NCBI GenBank assembly: GCA_964370075.1
Contig: CAYJHC010000019.1
Span: 1-24,419 of the forward strand
DNA: 24,419 bases
Direction: 5' to 3'
From: CAYJHC01 sp964370075
GTDB taxonomy: Bacteria > Bacillota > Clostridia > Peptostreptococcales > Anaerovoracaceae
Part shown: positions 1 through 7,508 of the stretch, in pieces
Layout of the letters: every line of letters starts with the position of its first letter
Numbering within the stretch: the stretch's first letter is position 1
Position numbers and translations under genes: made by a program
The notes under the pieces: model-generated
Seen by the model: the letters and a program-made list of their open reading frames with translations, nothing else
Databases searched by the model: none
Told to the model about the DNA's origin: nothing

Positions 1-57
1 TGCAAGTTCATAAATTATGCTAACATCAAAGTTTTTATATTAATTTCTAATATTTTT

Positions 58-66
58 TGGTACAAT
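58..66 (+). promoter_or_regulatory. Extended -10 promoter of the HdeD-like gene
   Basis: TGG followed by TACAAT (61-66) gives a TG-extended -10 element about 55 bases upstream of the start codon. No good -35 box is seen at the expected distance. A small imperfect dyad, TGATA at 72-76 and TATCA at 84-88, lies just past the predicted transcription start and could be an operator, but this is weak. Confidence 0.45.
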
Positions 67-122
67 ATAGGTGATATAGTAACTATCAAATTTGTCACAA
101 TCACTATTTTAAGGAGGACATA

Positions 123-662
123 ATGACTGAGTTTTTTAGAAAGTTTAAAAAGTTTGGAATACTAATGAGCATAGTTTTAATATTAGTAGGAGTTGCCTGC
201 ATATCTATTCCAGGTAAAATTCTAGTACTTTTGGATTGGGGCTTTGCTGCAGGGTTAATCATTATCGGGGTGCTGCAAATATTTAATGCATTAAAAATGT
301 CATCTTCAAGTTCAGATAAGGTTTTAAAAGTTATAGTCGGTATACTTTGTATCGCTACTGCAGCTTATTTATTACTATCTAGTGCTGTTGCAGTTTACGT
401 CTTTGGTCTTATCGTCGGAGTTCTAGCTTTACTCTCTGCAATGAGCCAATTCACTTCGGCAGCTGCAGCTAGAAAAAATGGGCTACCCATGACTTGGTTT
501 ATGGTAACTGGTATACTTAACTTATTGTTTGCTTTCGCTATGTTCAGCGCTTCATTTATCATGATAAGCTTCTTAGTAATCTTTATCGGAGTTTATTTGC
601 TGTTCCTAGGAATAATTTTCCTAGTTTCATCAATTTTCTTTAAAGTACCTGACCAATACTAG
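123..662 (+). CDS. HdeD/DUF308-family membrane protein
   Basis: A 179-residue, very hydrophobic protein with about six predicted membrane segments (roughly residues 12-30, 36-56, 66-86, 88-110, 124-143 and 148-172) and short polar loops, one being a serine-rich stretch near residue 60. Length, topology and the glycine/alanine-rich helices match the DUF308 group that includes E. coli HdeD, an inner-membrane protein linked to acid resistance. The start follows an AAGGAGG ribosome binding site (112-118) at good spacing. It stands alone with its own promoter and a shared terminator downstream. The family match rests on overall pattern rather than a catalytic motif, and the function in clostridia is not known. 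Confidence 0.75.
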   Translation: MTEFFRKFKKFGILMSIVLILVGVACISIPGKILVLLDWGFAAGLIIIGVLQIFNALKMSSSSSDKVLKVIVGILCIATAAYLLLSSAVAVYVFGLIVGVLALLSAMSQFTSAAAARKNGLPMTWFMVTGILNLLFAFAMFSASFIMISFLVIFIGVYLLFLGIIFLVSSIFFKVPDQY

Positions 663-711
663 CTAATACAATACGAATTAGTTAGAGCATCAAGGAATTC
701 AATTATTTATG

Positions 712-744
712 AAAAAGGCAAGTCTACCACGACTTGCCTTTTTT
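712..744. terminator. Bidirectional terminator
   Basis: A perfect inverted repeat (AAAAAGGCAAGTC, 6-base loop, GACTTGCCTTTTTT) has T-runs on both strands. It sits between the convergent HdeD-like gene and the nucleotidyltransferase gene and should end both transcripts. Confidence 0.93.
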
Positions 745-746
745 GA

Positions 747-1694
747 TTATTCATTAACCCTACTTTCATCCCAAAGTTTTTCAGGATACAATCCTTGTTT
801 CTTCAATTTTTGTATACTTTTTGATACATATTCTTTATCTTCCTTATAAGTTACTCCAAACCACTTATCTTTTGAGTCTAATACCTTAACCTTGGCTTTG
901 TCCTCTTTAATCAAAGCATCTGTGACTTTAGGTATTAAAAACTCTCCTTTTAAAGGGTTGCTGTTCATAATTTCTTTTAAAAACTCAGGGAATTCTTTTT
1001 CAAGCTCTTTCATCATGCTTCCTGTGTATCCCCATAGATTCATCGATACCACAGTTTCTCCATCTAGGTGATTCCATGTATTCCCATCGTTTTCAGAATA
1101 GGCAGGGCCATCTTCCTTGCTCTCTATTCTTGTTCTTTCTACAATATTTTCAAGCAGCCCTTCTTCCGAAACAGTGCATACGCCTCTAGACACATATCCA
1201 TTTTCAGTAAGAGTATTTTTCAATCTATACCCTACCATACAAAAGTCATATTTTTCACCGTCTTTAGCATTCTTCAAAAATTCATACATCGATGCAAATG
1301 CGGAAGGTCCATAGTAATCATCTCCATTTATCACTGCAAAAGGCCCTTTTACAAGATTACGACCACTTAAAATCGCATGTCCTGTTCCCCACGGTTTTTC
1401 TCTTCCCTCTGGAATTCCAAATCCTTCAGGCAGGTCATCTAATTGCTGATAAGCATATAAAACTTCCAACTTTTTCCCTGCTCTTTCATCGATAATTTTT
1501 CTAAAGTCATCTTCATTCTCTTTTTTTATAACAAAAACTACTTTTTCGAAGCCAGCTCTCATTGCGTCATATAAAGAAAAATCTATTATGATTTCTCCCT
1601 CTTCTGTCACAGGGTCTATTTGTTTTAATCCACCATATCTGCTTCCCATCCCTGCTGCCATCACTACCAGCACTGGTTTTTCAGTTCCACTCAT
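747..1694 (-). CDS. Sugar-phosphate-type nucleotidyltransferase
   Basis: A 315-residue protein with the GT-A nucleotidyltransferase signature near its N-terminus: AAGMGSR at residues 13-19 and GGLKQ at 21-25. PWGTGHAI follows at 101-108 (nucleotide and base contacts) and NGDDYYG at 123-129 supplies the metal-binding aspartates. The family transfers an NMP from an NTP to a phosphorylated sugar or similar acceptor; the substrate cannot be read here. An in-frame ATG lies at 1700, but AGGAG abuts it directly, whereas the ATG at 1694 is 6 bases from AGGAG, so 1694 is the likelier start. It follows the shikimate-kinase-like gene by only a few bases, and the ribosome binding site overlaps that gene's stop codon, so the two are probably translationally coupled. 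Confidence 0.85.
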   Translation of the reverse strand: MSGTEKPVLVVMAAGMGSRYGGLKQIDPVTEEGEIIIDFSLYDAMRAGFEKVVFVIKKENEDDFRKIIDERAGKKLEVLYAYQQLDDLPEGFGIPEGREKPWGTGHAILSGRNLVKGPFAVINGDDYYGPSAFASMYEFLKNAKDGEKYDFCMVGYRLKNTLTENGYVSRGVCTVSEEGLLENIVERTRIESKEDGPAYSENDGNTWNHLDGETVVSMNLWGYTGSMMKELEKEFPEFLKEIMNSNPLKGEFLIPKVTDALIKEDKAKVKVLDSKDKWFGVTYKEDKEYVSKSIQKLKKQGLYPEKLWDESRVNE

Positions 1695-1703
1695 CTTCAT
1701 CTC

Positions 1704-2210
1704 CTATTTTATATACTTCAAAAAATATTTTTTTCTTTCTTCAAAAATTTCTTCAAATTTCTTAAAAGCCCTAGCTCTGGACTTGTTCAAACTCTCTCCT
1801 TCTTCTAAAGTTCTTTCATCGTATCGCAAAGCATCAATAAATGCATATGGAAGATTTATATCTTTCACCGCGCCTTCCCATAAAGTTTCGATAGGTTTTT
1901 CCCAGTCTGCAATAAGAACTTCTCCCTTTTCCAAAATGCTTTCGCACATATTATCAAACAAAACTCCGTCTCCGCAAACTACTACAACCTCTTCCCTATC
2001 CTCAAGTTCTTTTAGCTTATGATACTCCTTATCATGATACGCATGCTCTCCCATCATCATCGAAATTCGTTTAATTGTACGCCCATCTTCTATTTCAATT
2101 TCTTTATCAAGATCAATTAATTGGTACCCCTTTTCTTTTGCTATGCTTTCCCCTAATTCTAACCGATCGCTACCCATAGGTCCTGTAATATATATTCTTT
2201 TCTTATTCAT
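1704..2210 (-). CDS. Shikimate-kinase-like protein with degenerate P-loop
   Basis: A 168-residue protein that follows the layout of shikimate kinase. There is a glycine-rich N-terminal loop (GPMGSDRLELG, residues 10-20), LIDLDKEIE at 31-39 where AroK has its substrate-binding aspartate, and CGDG at 79-82 where AroK has GGG. The P-loop lysine and following Ser/Thr of GxxGxGK[ST] are absent (D-R-L instead), and the FR of the shikimate site is not recognisable. It is therefore probably not an active shikimate kinase, although the fold is likely kept. An upstream in-frame ATG (2237) lies inside the predicted -10 box; the ATG at 2210 follows AAAGGGG at good spacing and is chosen. First gene of a pair with the nucleotidyltransferase. 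Confidence 0.72.
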   Translation of the reverse strand: MNKKRIYITGPMGSDRLELGESIAKEKGYQLIDLDKEIEIEDGRTIKRISMMMGEHAYHDKEYHKLKELEDREEVVVVCGDGVLFDNMCESILEKGEVLIADWEKPIETLWEGAVKDINLPYAFIDALRYDERTLEEGESLNKSRARAFKKFEEIFEERKKYFLKYIK

Positions 2211-2235
2211 TTTTTCCCCTTTACACATCACTGCC

Positions 2236-2244
2236 ATTATACCA
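2236..2244 (-). promoter_or_regulatory. TG-extended -10 promoter for the kinase-like/nucleotidyltransferase pair
   Basis: On the minus strand, TGG followed by a perfect TATAAT, 25 bases upstream of the chosen ATG at 2210. The -35 region is poor. The position rules out the upstream ATG at 2237, which would lie within the promoter. Confidence 0.65.
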
Positions 2245-2531
2245 TAAAAATAACTTTCCTTCTATTTCTTTGTCCTTTTAATCAGGTTTTCAAATGCAGG
2301 AAAAAATATTTTCTCCCCTTGTTTATCCTAGCCATTTTTCATATACTATAACTAAGTTAATAACCAGTAAATACATATTAGTTAAAACAATAAAATTTTG
2401 AGTTATGCAAAGTTTTTGACGTAGCTAAGTGTCGAGCTTGGGAAATATTAAAGTATATTCAGTCACATACGGAATATGAATCGAAAGAAAGTAACACAAG
2501 ATACGCCAAAAATAAGAGGAAGGGAAAAATT
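2245..2531. other. Divergent intergenic region
   Basis: About 290 bases between two divergent genes. It holds the minus-strand promoter at its left edge. A TTGACG sequence at 2416-2421 could be a plus-strand -35 box, but no convincing -10 lies at the right distance. No RNA gene or open frame of note is seen. Confidence 0.4.
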
Positions 2532-3095
2532 ATGATTTTAAAAAATATCGATATAGTAGGAAATGTCTGTCTAAATGTTGCTCAACAAATGACAGTGGCA
2601 GCTCGAACAGCCCCTAAGGCTTGCGGTGATGATTCCATTGAAGTAGTAATCCTCACAGGCGAAGAAAAGAAAACTTTGTCTTTGGAAATGATAAAAATCG
2701 CCGACGAAACCGGACAAGAATTTTTCAGAAGAGATGCAGGTAATGTTGATAGGTCTAATTGTATAGTTTTAATCGGAATTAAAGATGTATATTTAGGGTT
2801 AGAGCATTGCGGCTTATGCGGATTTGAAAACTGCGGTGCTTGCAGTAAATCCGGAGGGGTCTGCGCCCTTAAACTTACTGACTTCGGTATCGCAATTGGG
2901 TCAGCAGTCTCAATTGCTTCAAATAACAGGGTGGATAACAGGGTAATGTACAGCGCAGGAAAGGCGGCATTAAGACTTTCTTTCTTCGATTCAAAGATTA
3001 CCAATTGTCACGGCATACCTTTATCCGCTTATGGAAAAAGTCCTTATCAGGATAGAGTAGAACAAACTGGCGTTTTTGTGACCGCCAAAGAGTAG
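2532..3095 (+). CDS. DUF2148 Cys-rich ferredoxin-domain protein
   Basis: A 187-residue protein with a cysteine cluster at residues 93-111 spaced C-x2-C-x4-C-x2-C-x6-C (CGLCGFENCGAC followed by SKSGGVC), which suits an iron-sulfur cluster. Flanking regions match what I recall of DUF2148 proteins, annotated in clostridia as 'ferredoxin domain-containing', including the N-terminal AARTAPKACG segment and the GSAVSIAS segment after the cysteines. A long GA-rich ribosome binding site (AGAGGAAGGG) precedes the ATG. It stands alone, with a strong terminator just after the stop. The function is unknown; an electron-transfer or redox role is inferred from the cysteines. Confidence 0.85.
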   Translation: MILKNIDIVGNVCLNVAQQMTVAARTAPKACGDDSIEVVILTGEEKKTLSLEMIKIADETGQEFFRRDAGNVDRSNCIVLIGIKDVYLGLEHCGLCGFENCGACSKSGGVCALKLTDFGIAIGSAVSIASNNRVDNRVMYSAGKAALRLSFFDSKITNCHGIPLSAYGKSPYQDRVEQTGVFVTAKE

Positions 3096-3097
3096 AT

Positions 3098-3151
3098 AAA
3101 AGTCTCTCTAGCCATAAGAGTTTTCTCATGACTAGAGAGATTTTATTTTTT
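3098..3151. terminator. Terminator between convergent genes
   Basis: A long stem (TCTCTCTAG with CTAGAGAGA, continued by CAT/ATG and GAG/CTC around a TTTT loop) is followed on + by TTTTATTTTTTT. It ends the DUF2148 gene strongly. The minus-strand T-run is shorter, so it may end the PAP2 gene less efficiently. Confidence 0.92.
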
Positions 3152-3152
3152 T

Positions 3153-3899
3153 CTAATTTTTTCTTAACATATCTGCTTTTTTATTCCATTTTGGAAGAAA
3201 TACAGCTATTATCAAGCAAATAAGGAACCCTGCTTCACTAAATCCGCCAATCACATCCGACGGATAATGGACACCTAAATATATCCTTGAAAGCCCTATT
3301 AGCAAAGCTAATAGCACAAGACCCACTGCCGCTAGATAAATTTTCCCACTTTCTTTTCTATTAACATTATTCACTTCACTTCCAACCTGTACTTTTCCTG
3401 TCTCTGAATTCTCAACACCTTTTGAAGAAATTCCTCTAAAGGTCACTACAATAAGATAAGCCAAAAGAACATATACAGAAAATCCTGTAACCGAATGTCC
3501 GCTTGGAAAGGAAAATCCATGTTGCTCTATTAACATCATATCTTCAATAGGTCTTGGTCTTTGCACGATATTTTTAAACCCAAAATTTATCGCACTGCTT
3601 AATATAGCTATTAGCGCCACTGGTACCCCAATATGATATCTAGTTTTATCAAAGGCTAGTAGCAAAAGGCACACACAAACAATGGAATACCATTCCCCTA
3701 AATATGTAATAGTTTCAAAGAGAGTATTCAATGCAGGTAGACGCAAATCATAAACAGCACTCATAACGTTAAGATCTACATCTTGTATTGAGCCACTTAC
3801 AACTTGTATATAATCTCCAATGAAAATGCACAAACATATAAGAGCTAATATCAAATATTTATTTCTATGCTTTTTCGAATTCAAACTATTTAACGTCAT
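3153..3899 (-). CDS. PAP2-family membrane phosphatase
   Basis: A 248-residue membrane protein with the full three-part PAP2 acid phosphatase signature: K109 with RPRP at 114-117, PSGHS at 132-136, and SR at 204-205 with H211 and D215 (SRIYLGVHYPSD). The family removes phosphate from lipid phosphates such as phosphatidate or undecaprenyl diphosphate on the outer face of the membrane; the substrate is not determined. A polar insert of about 30 residues (near 157-186) separates the second and third motifs between membrane helices. Its ATG lies 14 bases inside the end of the PlsC gene, in another frame, so the two are co-transcribed and probably translationally coupled. The ribosome binding site (AGAAGAAA) is weak. 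Confidence 0.92.
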   Translation of the reverse strand: MTLNSLNSKKHRNKYLILALICLCIFIGDYIQVVSGSIQDVDLNVMSAVYDLRLPALNTLFETITYLGEWYSIVCVCLLLLAFDKTRYHIGVPVALIAILSSAINFGFKNIVQRPRPIEDMMLIEQHGFSFPSGHSVTGFSVYVLLAYLIVVTFRGISSKGVENSETGKVQVGSEVNNVNRKESGKIYLAAVGLVLLALLIGLSRIYLGVHYPSDVIGGFSEAGFLICLIIAVFLPKWNKKADMLRKN

Positions 3900-4647
3900 T
3901 TTCTTCTGCCTTTTCTGCTATTATTTTCTCCAATCCTTCTTTTACAATTTTTTCAACCTTTTCCGGAAGAAGCTTTTCCTCTTCTTTAGTAAGGTCTTTA
4001 GTTTCAATTGGTGGATGTATAGTAATTTCTACATCTCCACCTTTAAAAACTCCTGTCTCTTCAAAGAGTTTATATGTTCCATTTATAGAGATAGGCACAA
4101 TTGGCACCTTCGGTGATGTGGCAAGCTTAGTTGACCCTTTTTTAAATTCCCCTGGAGTTGAAGATTTACTTCTAGTGCCTTCTGGAAAAATCACCAAAGA
4201 AAAGCCATCGTTAATAAATTCTATACCTTTCTTTATAGCTTTAAGAGAATCCCTAGGACTTTCTCTTAGTATAAAGACAGATCTTACCCTTCCTGCCCAT
4301 TTCCCATATAAAGGTATCTTTTCAAGGCTTTGCTTTGCTATAAATCCTATTTGAAATTTGTCCAGCACCGCACATAGGGCAGGGATATCCATATACCCTT
4401 GATGGTTAGAAATAAAAACAACGGGGCCTTCTGATGGTATATTTTCTTTTCCCTTTACAGTGACATTTGCTCCTACATCCTTCATAATCTGAGTTCCCCA
4501 AGTTCTTGTAGCTTTTAAAATATTCTCCCTTTCTAGCTCCCAATTCTCTTCAGCTTTGTATTTTTCAATATTTTTTCTATGTATTGTTAGCAACTTAAGC
4601 CTTGTATAAAATGTTATTATCTTTGGGATATTCCTAATTACAGCCAT
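3886..4647 (-). CDS. plsC: 1-acyl-sn-glycerol-3-phosphate acyltransferase (PlsC family)
   Basis: A 253-residue protein with the acyltransferase motifs in order: NHQGYMD at 81-87 (NHx4D, catalytic His and Asp), the VFILRES segment near 124-130, and FPEGTRS at 154-160 (phosphate binding), followed by VPIVPISING at about 181-190. The family acylates lysophosphatidate to phosphatidate at the membrane surface. The start follows AAGGAG at good spacing. It lies 72 bases after the CsoR-family gene without a visible terminator, and overlaps the PAP2 gene downstream. A phosphatidate-making enzyme next to a possible phosphatidate phosphatase fits a lipid unit. Other lysophospholipid acceptors remain possible. 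Confidence 0.92.
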   Translation of the reverse strand: MAVIRNIPKIITFYTRLKLLTIHRKNIEKYKAEENWELERENILKATRTWGTQIMKDVGANVTVKGKENIPSEGPVVFISNHQGYMDIPALCAVLDKFQIGFIAKQSLEKIPLYGKWAGRVRSVFILRESPRDSLKAIKKGIEFINDGFSLVIFPEGTRSKSSTPGEFKKGSTKLATSPKVPIVPISINGTYKLFEETGVFKGGDVEITIHPPIETKDLTKEEEKLLPEKVEKIVKEGLEKIIAEKAEENDVK

Positions 4648-4719
4648 TTCATCTCCTTCTTTCTTAAACTTCTTTTCATTTAGCTTTCAATCTCTATTAT
4701 CACGTAGCTTATTTATTTC

Positions 4720-5112
4720 CTACTTTAAATAAGAGTCAATAAACTTTTTCAATTCTTCAATTACTTCCTGATCTCCATTTTGCGCCGCGTCAACAACGCA
4801 ATGATTAATATGCTCTTTCAAAATGTACCTGCTAGCGCTATCTATAGCCGCCCTTACTGCAAGTAACTGCGTCATCACCTCTATACAGTCAGTTTCGTTC
4901 TCTACCATCCTTTTTATTTTCTCCAAATGTCCAATTGCTCTGGCCAGCCTGTTTGATGTATTCTTACTAAAACCAGGCGGATGGGAGTGTCCATGAGGGT
5001 GCCCAGAACCTTGGCCTTCATGAGAATGTGAATGAGTGTGAACATGCTGTTGCCCTTCCTTCTCATGAAGTTGATTTTTTGCAACTTTATTATTTTTATT
5101 TATTCCTGTCAT
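4720..5112 (-). CDS. CsoR/FrmR-family metal-sensing repressor with His-rich N-terminal tail
   Basis: A 130-residue all-helical repressor. The core (about 50-130) carries the CsoR Cu(I) ligand set C76, H101 and C105, with the same 25- and 4-residue spacing as Mycobacterium tuberculosis CsoR. CsoR proteins bind DNA as tetramers and release it when Cu(I) binds. The first 48 residues are unusual: ten histidines between residues 16 and 44, many alternating with other residues, giving a probable metal-binding tail. An in-frame GTG upstream (5142) lacks a ribosome binding site, while ATG 5112 follows AAGGAAGGA. No copper ATPase or chaperone is nearby. It lies 52 bases after the flavoprotein gene and is likely in the same transcript. 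The metal could be Cu, Ni or another ion. Confidence 0.88.
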   Translation of the reverse strand: MTGINKNNKVAKNQLHEKEGQQHVHTHSHSHEGQGSGHPHGHSHPPGFSKNTSNRLARAIGHLEKIKRMVENETDCIEVMTQLLAVRAAIDSASRYILKEHINHCVVDAAQNGDQEVIEELKKFIDSYLK

Positions 5113-5164
5113 TATGTCCTTCCTTGCAAGCCAATTCGCCACATTAAGTTAACCGTTATCAGCC

Positions 5165-6241
5165 TTAAATTTTTTCTCCAAAAGCTTCTGCCTTTAACAA
5201 AATATCCTTTCTATTATTTATGCTTCCAGGGTCATTTGCAGTTTCTGCCATTATGGCTCTTGGTGGTAGAATAAATGCCTTATTCATATTAAAAGCACTT
5301 ATTAGTTGTCCACCAACAATATCTCCTCCACTATACCCAGAAACAACTATACCATAAATCTTCTTATTGCTAAAGTCTTTAGTGATAAATAGCGCTGTTA
5401 ATCTATTAATAAAGGCTGTTAAGTTGGCTGTAACAGCATCATTATAGTTAGGACAAATCATAACCACGGCATCCGCTTCCATTAAGGCCGGGTAGACAGC
5501 CTTAGTAATTATTCCACCATAAAAGCATTTTTCTCTCTCCCCAAAGTTCTTGCACACGTCATACGCACAACCTTTGCAGTCAAATATTTCTCCATTTCTT
5601 AAAGAAATTTCTTTAATTTCTCCATTCACTTTCGTCTTTACCATATCCCAAAGCTCTAAACTATTAGAATTTCCTCTATGTCCACTGTGTATGGCTAATA
5701 TTTTTTTTGCGTTTAACGGGAGATTAAAATTCGAAACCTTTGAAAAAAGTCCTCTTACACTTTCCATATATGCTGTAGTATTACTACTCCCTAAGTTCCT
5801 CGCTTGAATATTAAAATTATACAGGTTTCTTGTTGCTTCAACCAATGGTTTCCCTGGGAAGGCCATCCCTCCTAAATTAGCTGAAAAAGCCAACTCTCTA
5901 CCAATGTTTTTAGTAAACAGTTCACCTTCTCCATCAATTATTATTCCTCCTATTGCACCTTCAAATATTTCTGCATTTACTCTAATAATTTGAAGAAGCC
6001 TATAGTATTCTAAATTTACCCCAGATTCTCCTAGATCAATTATAAATATAACCTTCTTGTATTTAAAATGCCCTAGACCTACTAGCCTTTGAATTTCTTC
6101 CATATCTGATAATAATTCAAATCTATCAGATGTACACGGCTTGTCAAAATCTATTCCTGTTGCATACTCAATTACTTCAATTAGCCTTTTACTTACAGTT
6201 TTATAATCAAAACAAGGCATGATTAAGATTATTTTTTCCAT
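5165..6241 (-). CDS. NAD(P)H-dependent oxidoreductase, flavodoxin-fold (two-part)
   Basis: A 358-residue soluble protein. The C-terminal half (from about residue 178) is an NADPH-dependent FMN reductase/flavodoxin-like domain: the phosphate loop SGHRGNSNS at 186-194 binds FMN, and a four-cysteine segment follows (C222, C225, C230, C239), where iron-sulfur flavoproteins carry their cluster, though the spacing here (x2, x4, x8) differs from the classic one. PNYNDAVTANLTAFINR near 264-280 is typical of the family. The N-terminal half (1-175) is not clearly recognised; it contains GEGELFTKN and FPGKPLVEA segments and may be a related alpha/beta domain. The start follows AAGGTGG. It is first in a run with the CsoR-family gene, PlsC and PAP2. 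Redox partner and substrate are unknown. Confidence 0.78.
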   Translation of the reverse strand: MEKIILIMPCFDYKTVSKRLIEVIEYATGIDFDKPCTSDRFELLSDMEEIQRLVGLGHFKYKKVIFIIDLGESGVNLEYYRLLQIIRVNAEIFEGAIGGIIIDGEGELFTKNIGRELAFSANLGGMAFPGKPLVEATRNLYNFNIQARNLGSSNTTAYMESVRGLFSKVSNFNLPLNAKKILAIHSGHRGNSNSLELWDMVKTKVNGEIKEISLRNGEIFDCKGCAYDVCKNFGEREKCFYGGIITKAVYPALMEADAVVMICPNYNDAVTANLTAFINRLTALFITKDFSNKKIYGIVVSGYSGGDIVGGQLISAFNMNKAFILPPRAIMAETANDPGSINNRKDILLKAEAFGEKI

Positions 6242-6315
6242 TACACCACCTTAAACTCTCCTGTTATCCATATCAGTTTTCTATATCTTGCTACTACCAT
6301 AGCCTGTTTAGACTT

Positions 6316-6324
6316 ATTATGCCA
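6316..6324 (-). promoter_or_regulatory. TG-extended -10 promoter of the flavoprotein gene
   Basis: On the minus strand, TGG followed by CATAAT, about 75 bases upstream of the flavoprotein start. The -35 region is poor. It fits the extended -10 pattern seen at other promoters here. Confidence 0.4.
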
Positions 6325-6418
6325 AAATATATTTGTTCCTTCCCATTTGCCTTATCAATTTTGCTGGCAGCCATACTGACTTTTCAAGAAGTCCCCTTCA
6401 TGTTCTTAAAAAAACGAT

Positions 6419-7447
6419 TTACATTTTACTTAACATTCTATAAGAAACCTGTATTCGTTCTGCCAGTTGGGGATGCAAACCTATGTTTTCTACTTCTATT
6501 TCATTATTTTTTTCTCTATTTTTACAGCCCCAAAAAGCTCCATTTCCATCTCTTCCAAAGTAAATTGACGAATAATTCCATCTACCTTTTAACAAGTCAA
6601 CTAAAGATATTGCTCCCGAAGAAAGTGCCGGGGCAATAAATGGCTTAAATCCTAGTTCCCTCATTTCAAGGTTTGCTTTTTCCGCCTTATCTGTCAGCCA
6701 TTTTGAAGCTTTATCGTTATAGTTTTCTATGCTATTTGCAATAATTAATCCGCCTCCATGAGGTCCAAAAGCTCTTCCTTCTTTAGGATAAATCATAACT
6801 GATGGATCCTCAGATTTTTGGCTATAGTAGTTTGCCCTACCATTCATTACTCCAAGGCCAAAGCCTCGAACTTGTTCCAAAAGAAGTCCTTCTTGTAAGG
6901 CAGCTTTGCATAGGGGGTCTACCGGATCTGAAACTACGTAGAATTTCCCCTTATAACCTTTTTCTACGCATGTTTTTGCATAAAGTTTTACTAACCTTTT
7001 ATTTTTTTCAAGTTGAACCATTCTCACATCTTTATTCACGCCAACTTCTTCACCGACCTTAGGAATCCCTAATGTGGCACAAAAAAGAATAATATCAGAG
7101 GTGTAAAGTTCTTCCTCGTCAGCTAGTGTTATCTTAGGTCCAGGAAATTCAGTCTCCATTTCTTGAGGGCAAGAATTAATTTGATTTAGCTCAAACTCAT
7201 ACCTTCTGGAGTTGTTCTTATTTATATCAAAAAGCCTTATTTGAGATATAACATCTCCCCCTAATAATCGAAGGCCTAGCGCTAGGGTTCCTCCCACATC
7301 ACCAATGGCAATTATGCTAATCTTTTTCTTAGGGGAATCCACAACACTATCAAGATTTTCTTCAATCAAAATTTTTTTAATGCCAAAACTTTTATCCCTA
7401 TCTACTATTAACTCTTTTTGCTCAAACATATCTAAAAGGTTTTTCAT
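6419..7447 (-). CDS. Lactate/malate dehydrogenase-family protein
   Basis: A 342-residue protein with the layout of an NAD-dependent 2-hydroxyacid dehydrogenase of the LDH/MDH family. After a 40-residue N-terminal extension comes a Rossmann motif (IAIGDVGGTLALG) with an aspartate after the second strand (LFDINK). Then follow a substrate-loop-like region (LGIPKVGEEVGVNKDVRM), VSDPVDPL matching the VxNPVD segment, an NGR segment in the place of the substrate-binding arginine, and GPHGGG resembling the catalytic histidine motif. Core residues seem kept, but the sequence is far from ordinary lactate or malate dehydrogenases, so the substrate is uncertain. It lies 61 bases after the giant multidomain gene with a GGAG site before the ATG and no visible terminator, so the two are probably co-transcribed. 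Confidence 0.75.
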   Translation of the reverse strand: MKNLLDMFEQKELIVDRDKSFGIKKILIEENLDSVVDSPKKKISIIAIGDVGGTLALGLRLLGGDVISQIRLFDINKNNSRRYEFELNQINSCPQEMETEFPGPKITLADEEELYTSDIILFCATLGIPKVGEEVGVNKDVRMVQLEKNKRLVKLYAKTCVEKGYKGKFYVVSDPVDPLCKAALQEGLLLEQVRGFGLGVMNGRANYYSQKSEDPSVMIYPKEGRAFGPHGGGLIIANSIENYNDKASKWLTDKAEKANLEMRELGFKPFIAPALSSGAISLVDLLKGRWNYSSIYFGRDGNGAFWGCKNREKNNEIEVENIGLHPQLAERIQVSYRMLSKM

Positions 7448-7508
7448 CTTTTCTTATCTCCATACTCCAATACTACTTAGCTTCAGTTCTTCACTGCCTT
7501 ATCAAAGC

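Noticed and set aside
4720..5142. Longer CsoR start at a GTG (5142)
   Set aside because: No ribosome binding site upstream, whereas ATG 5112 has AAGGAAGGA at the right distance.
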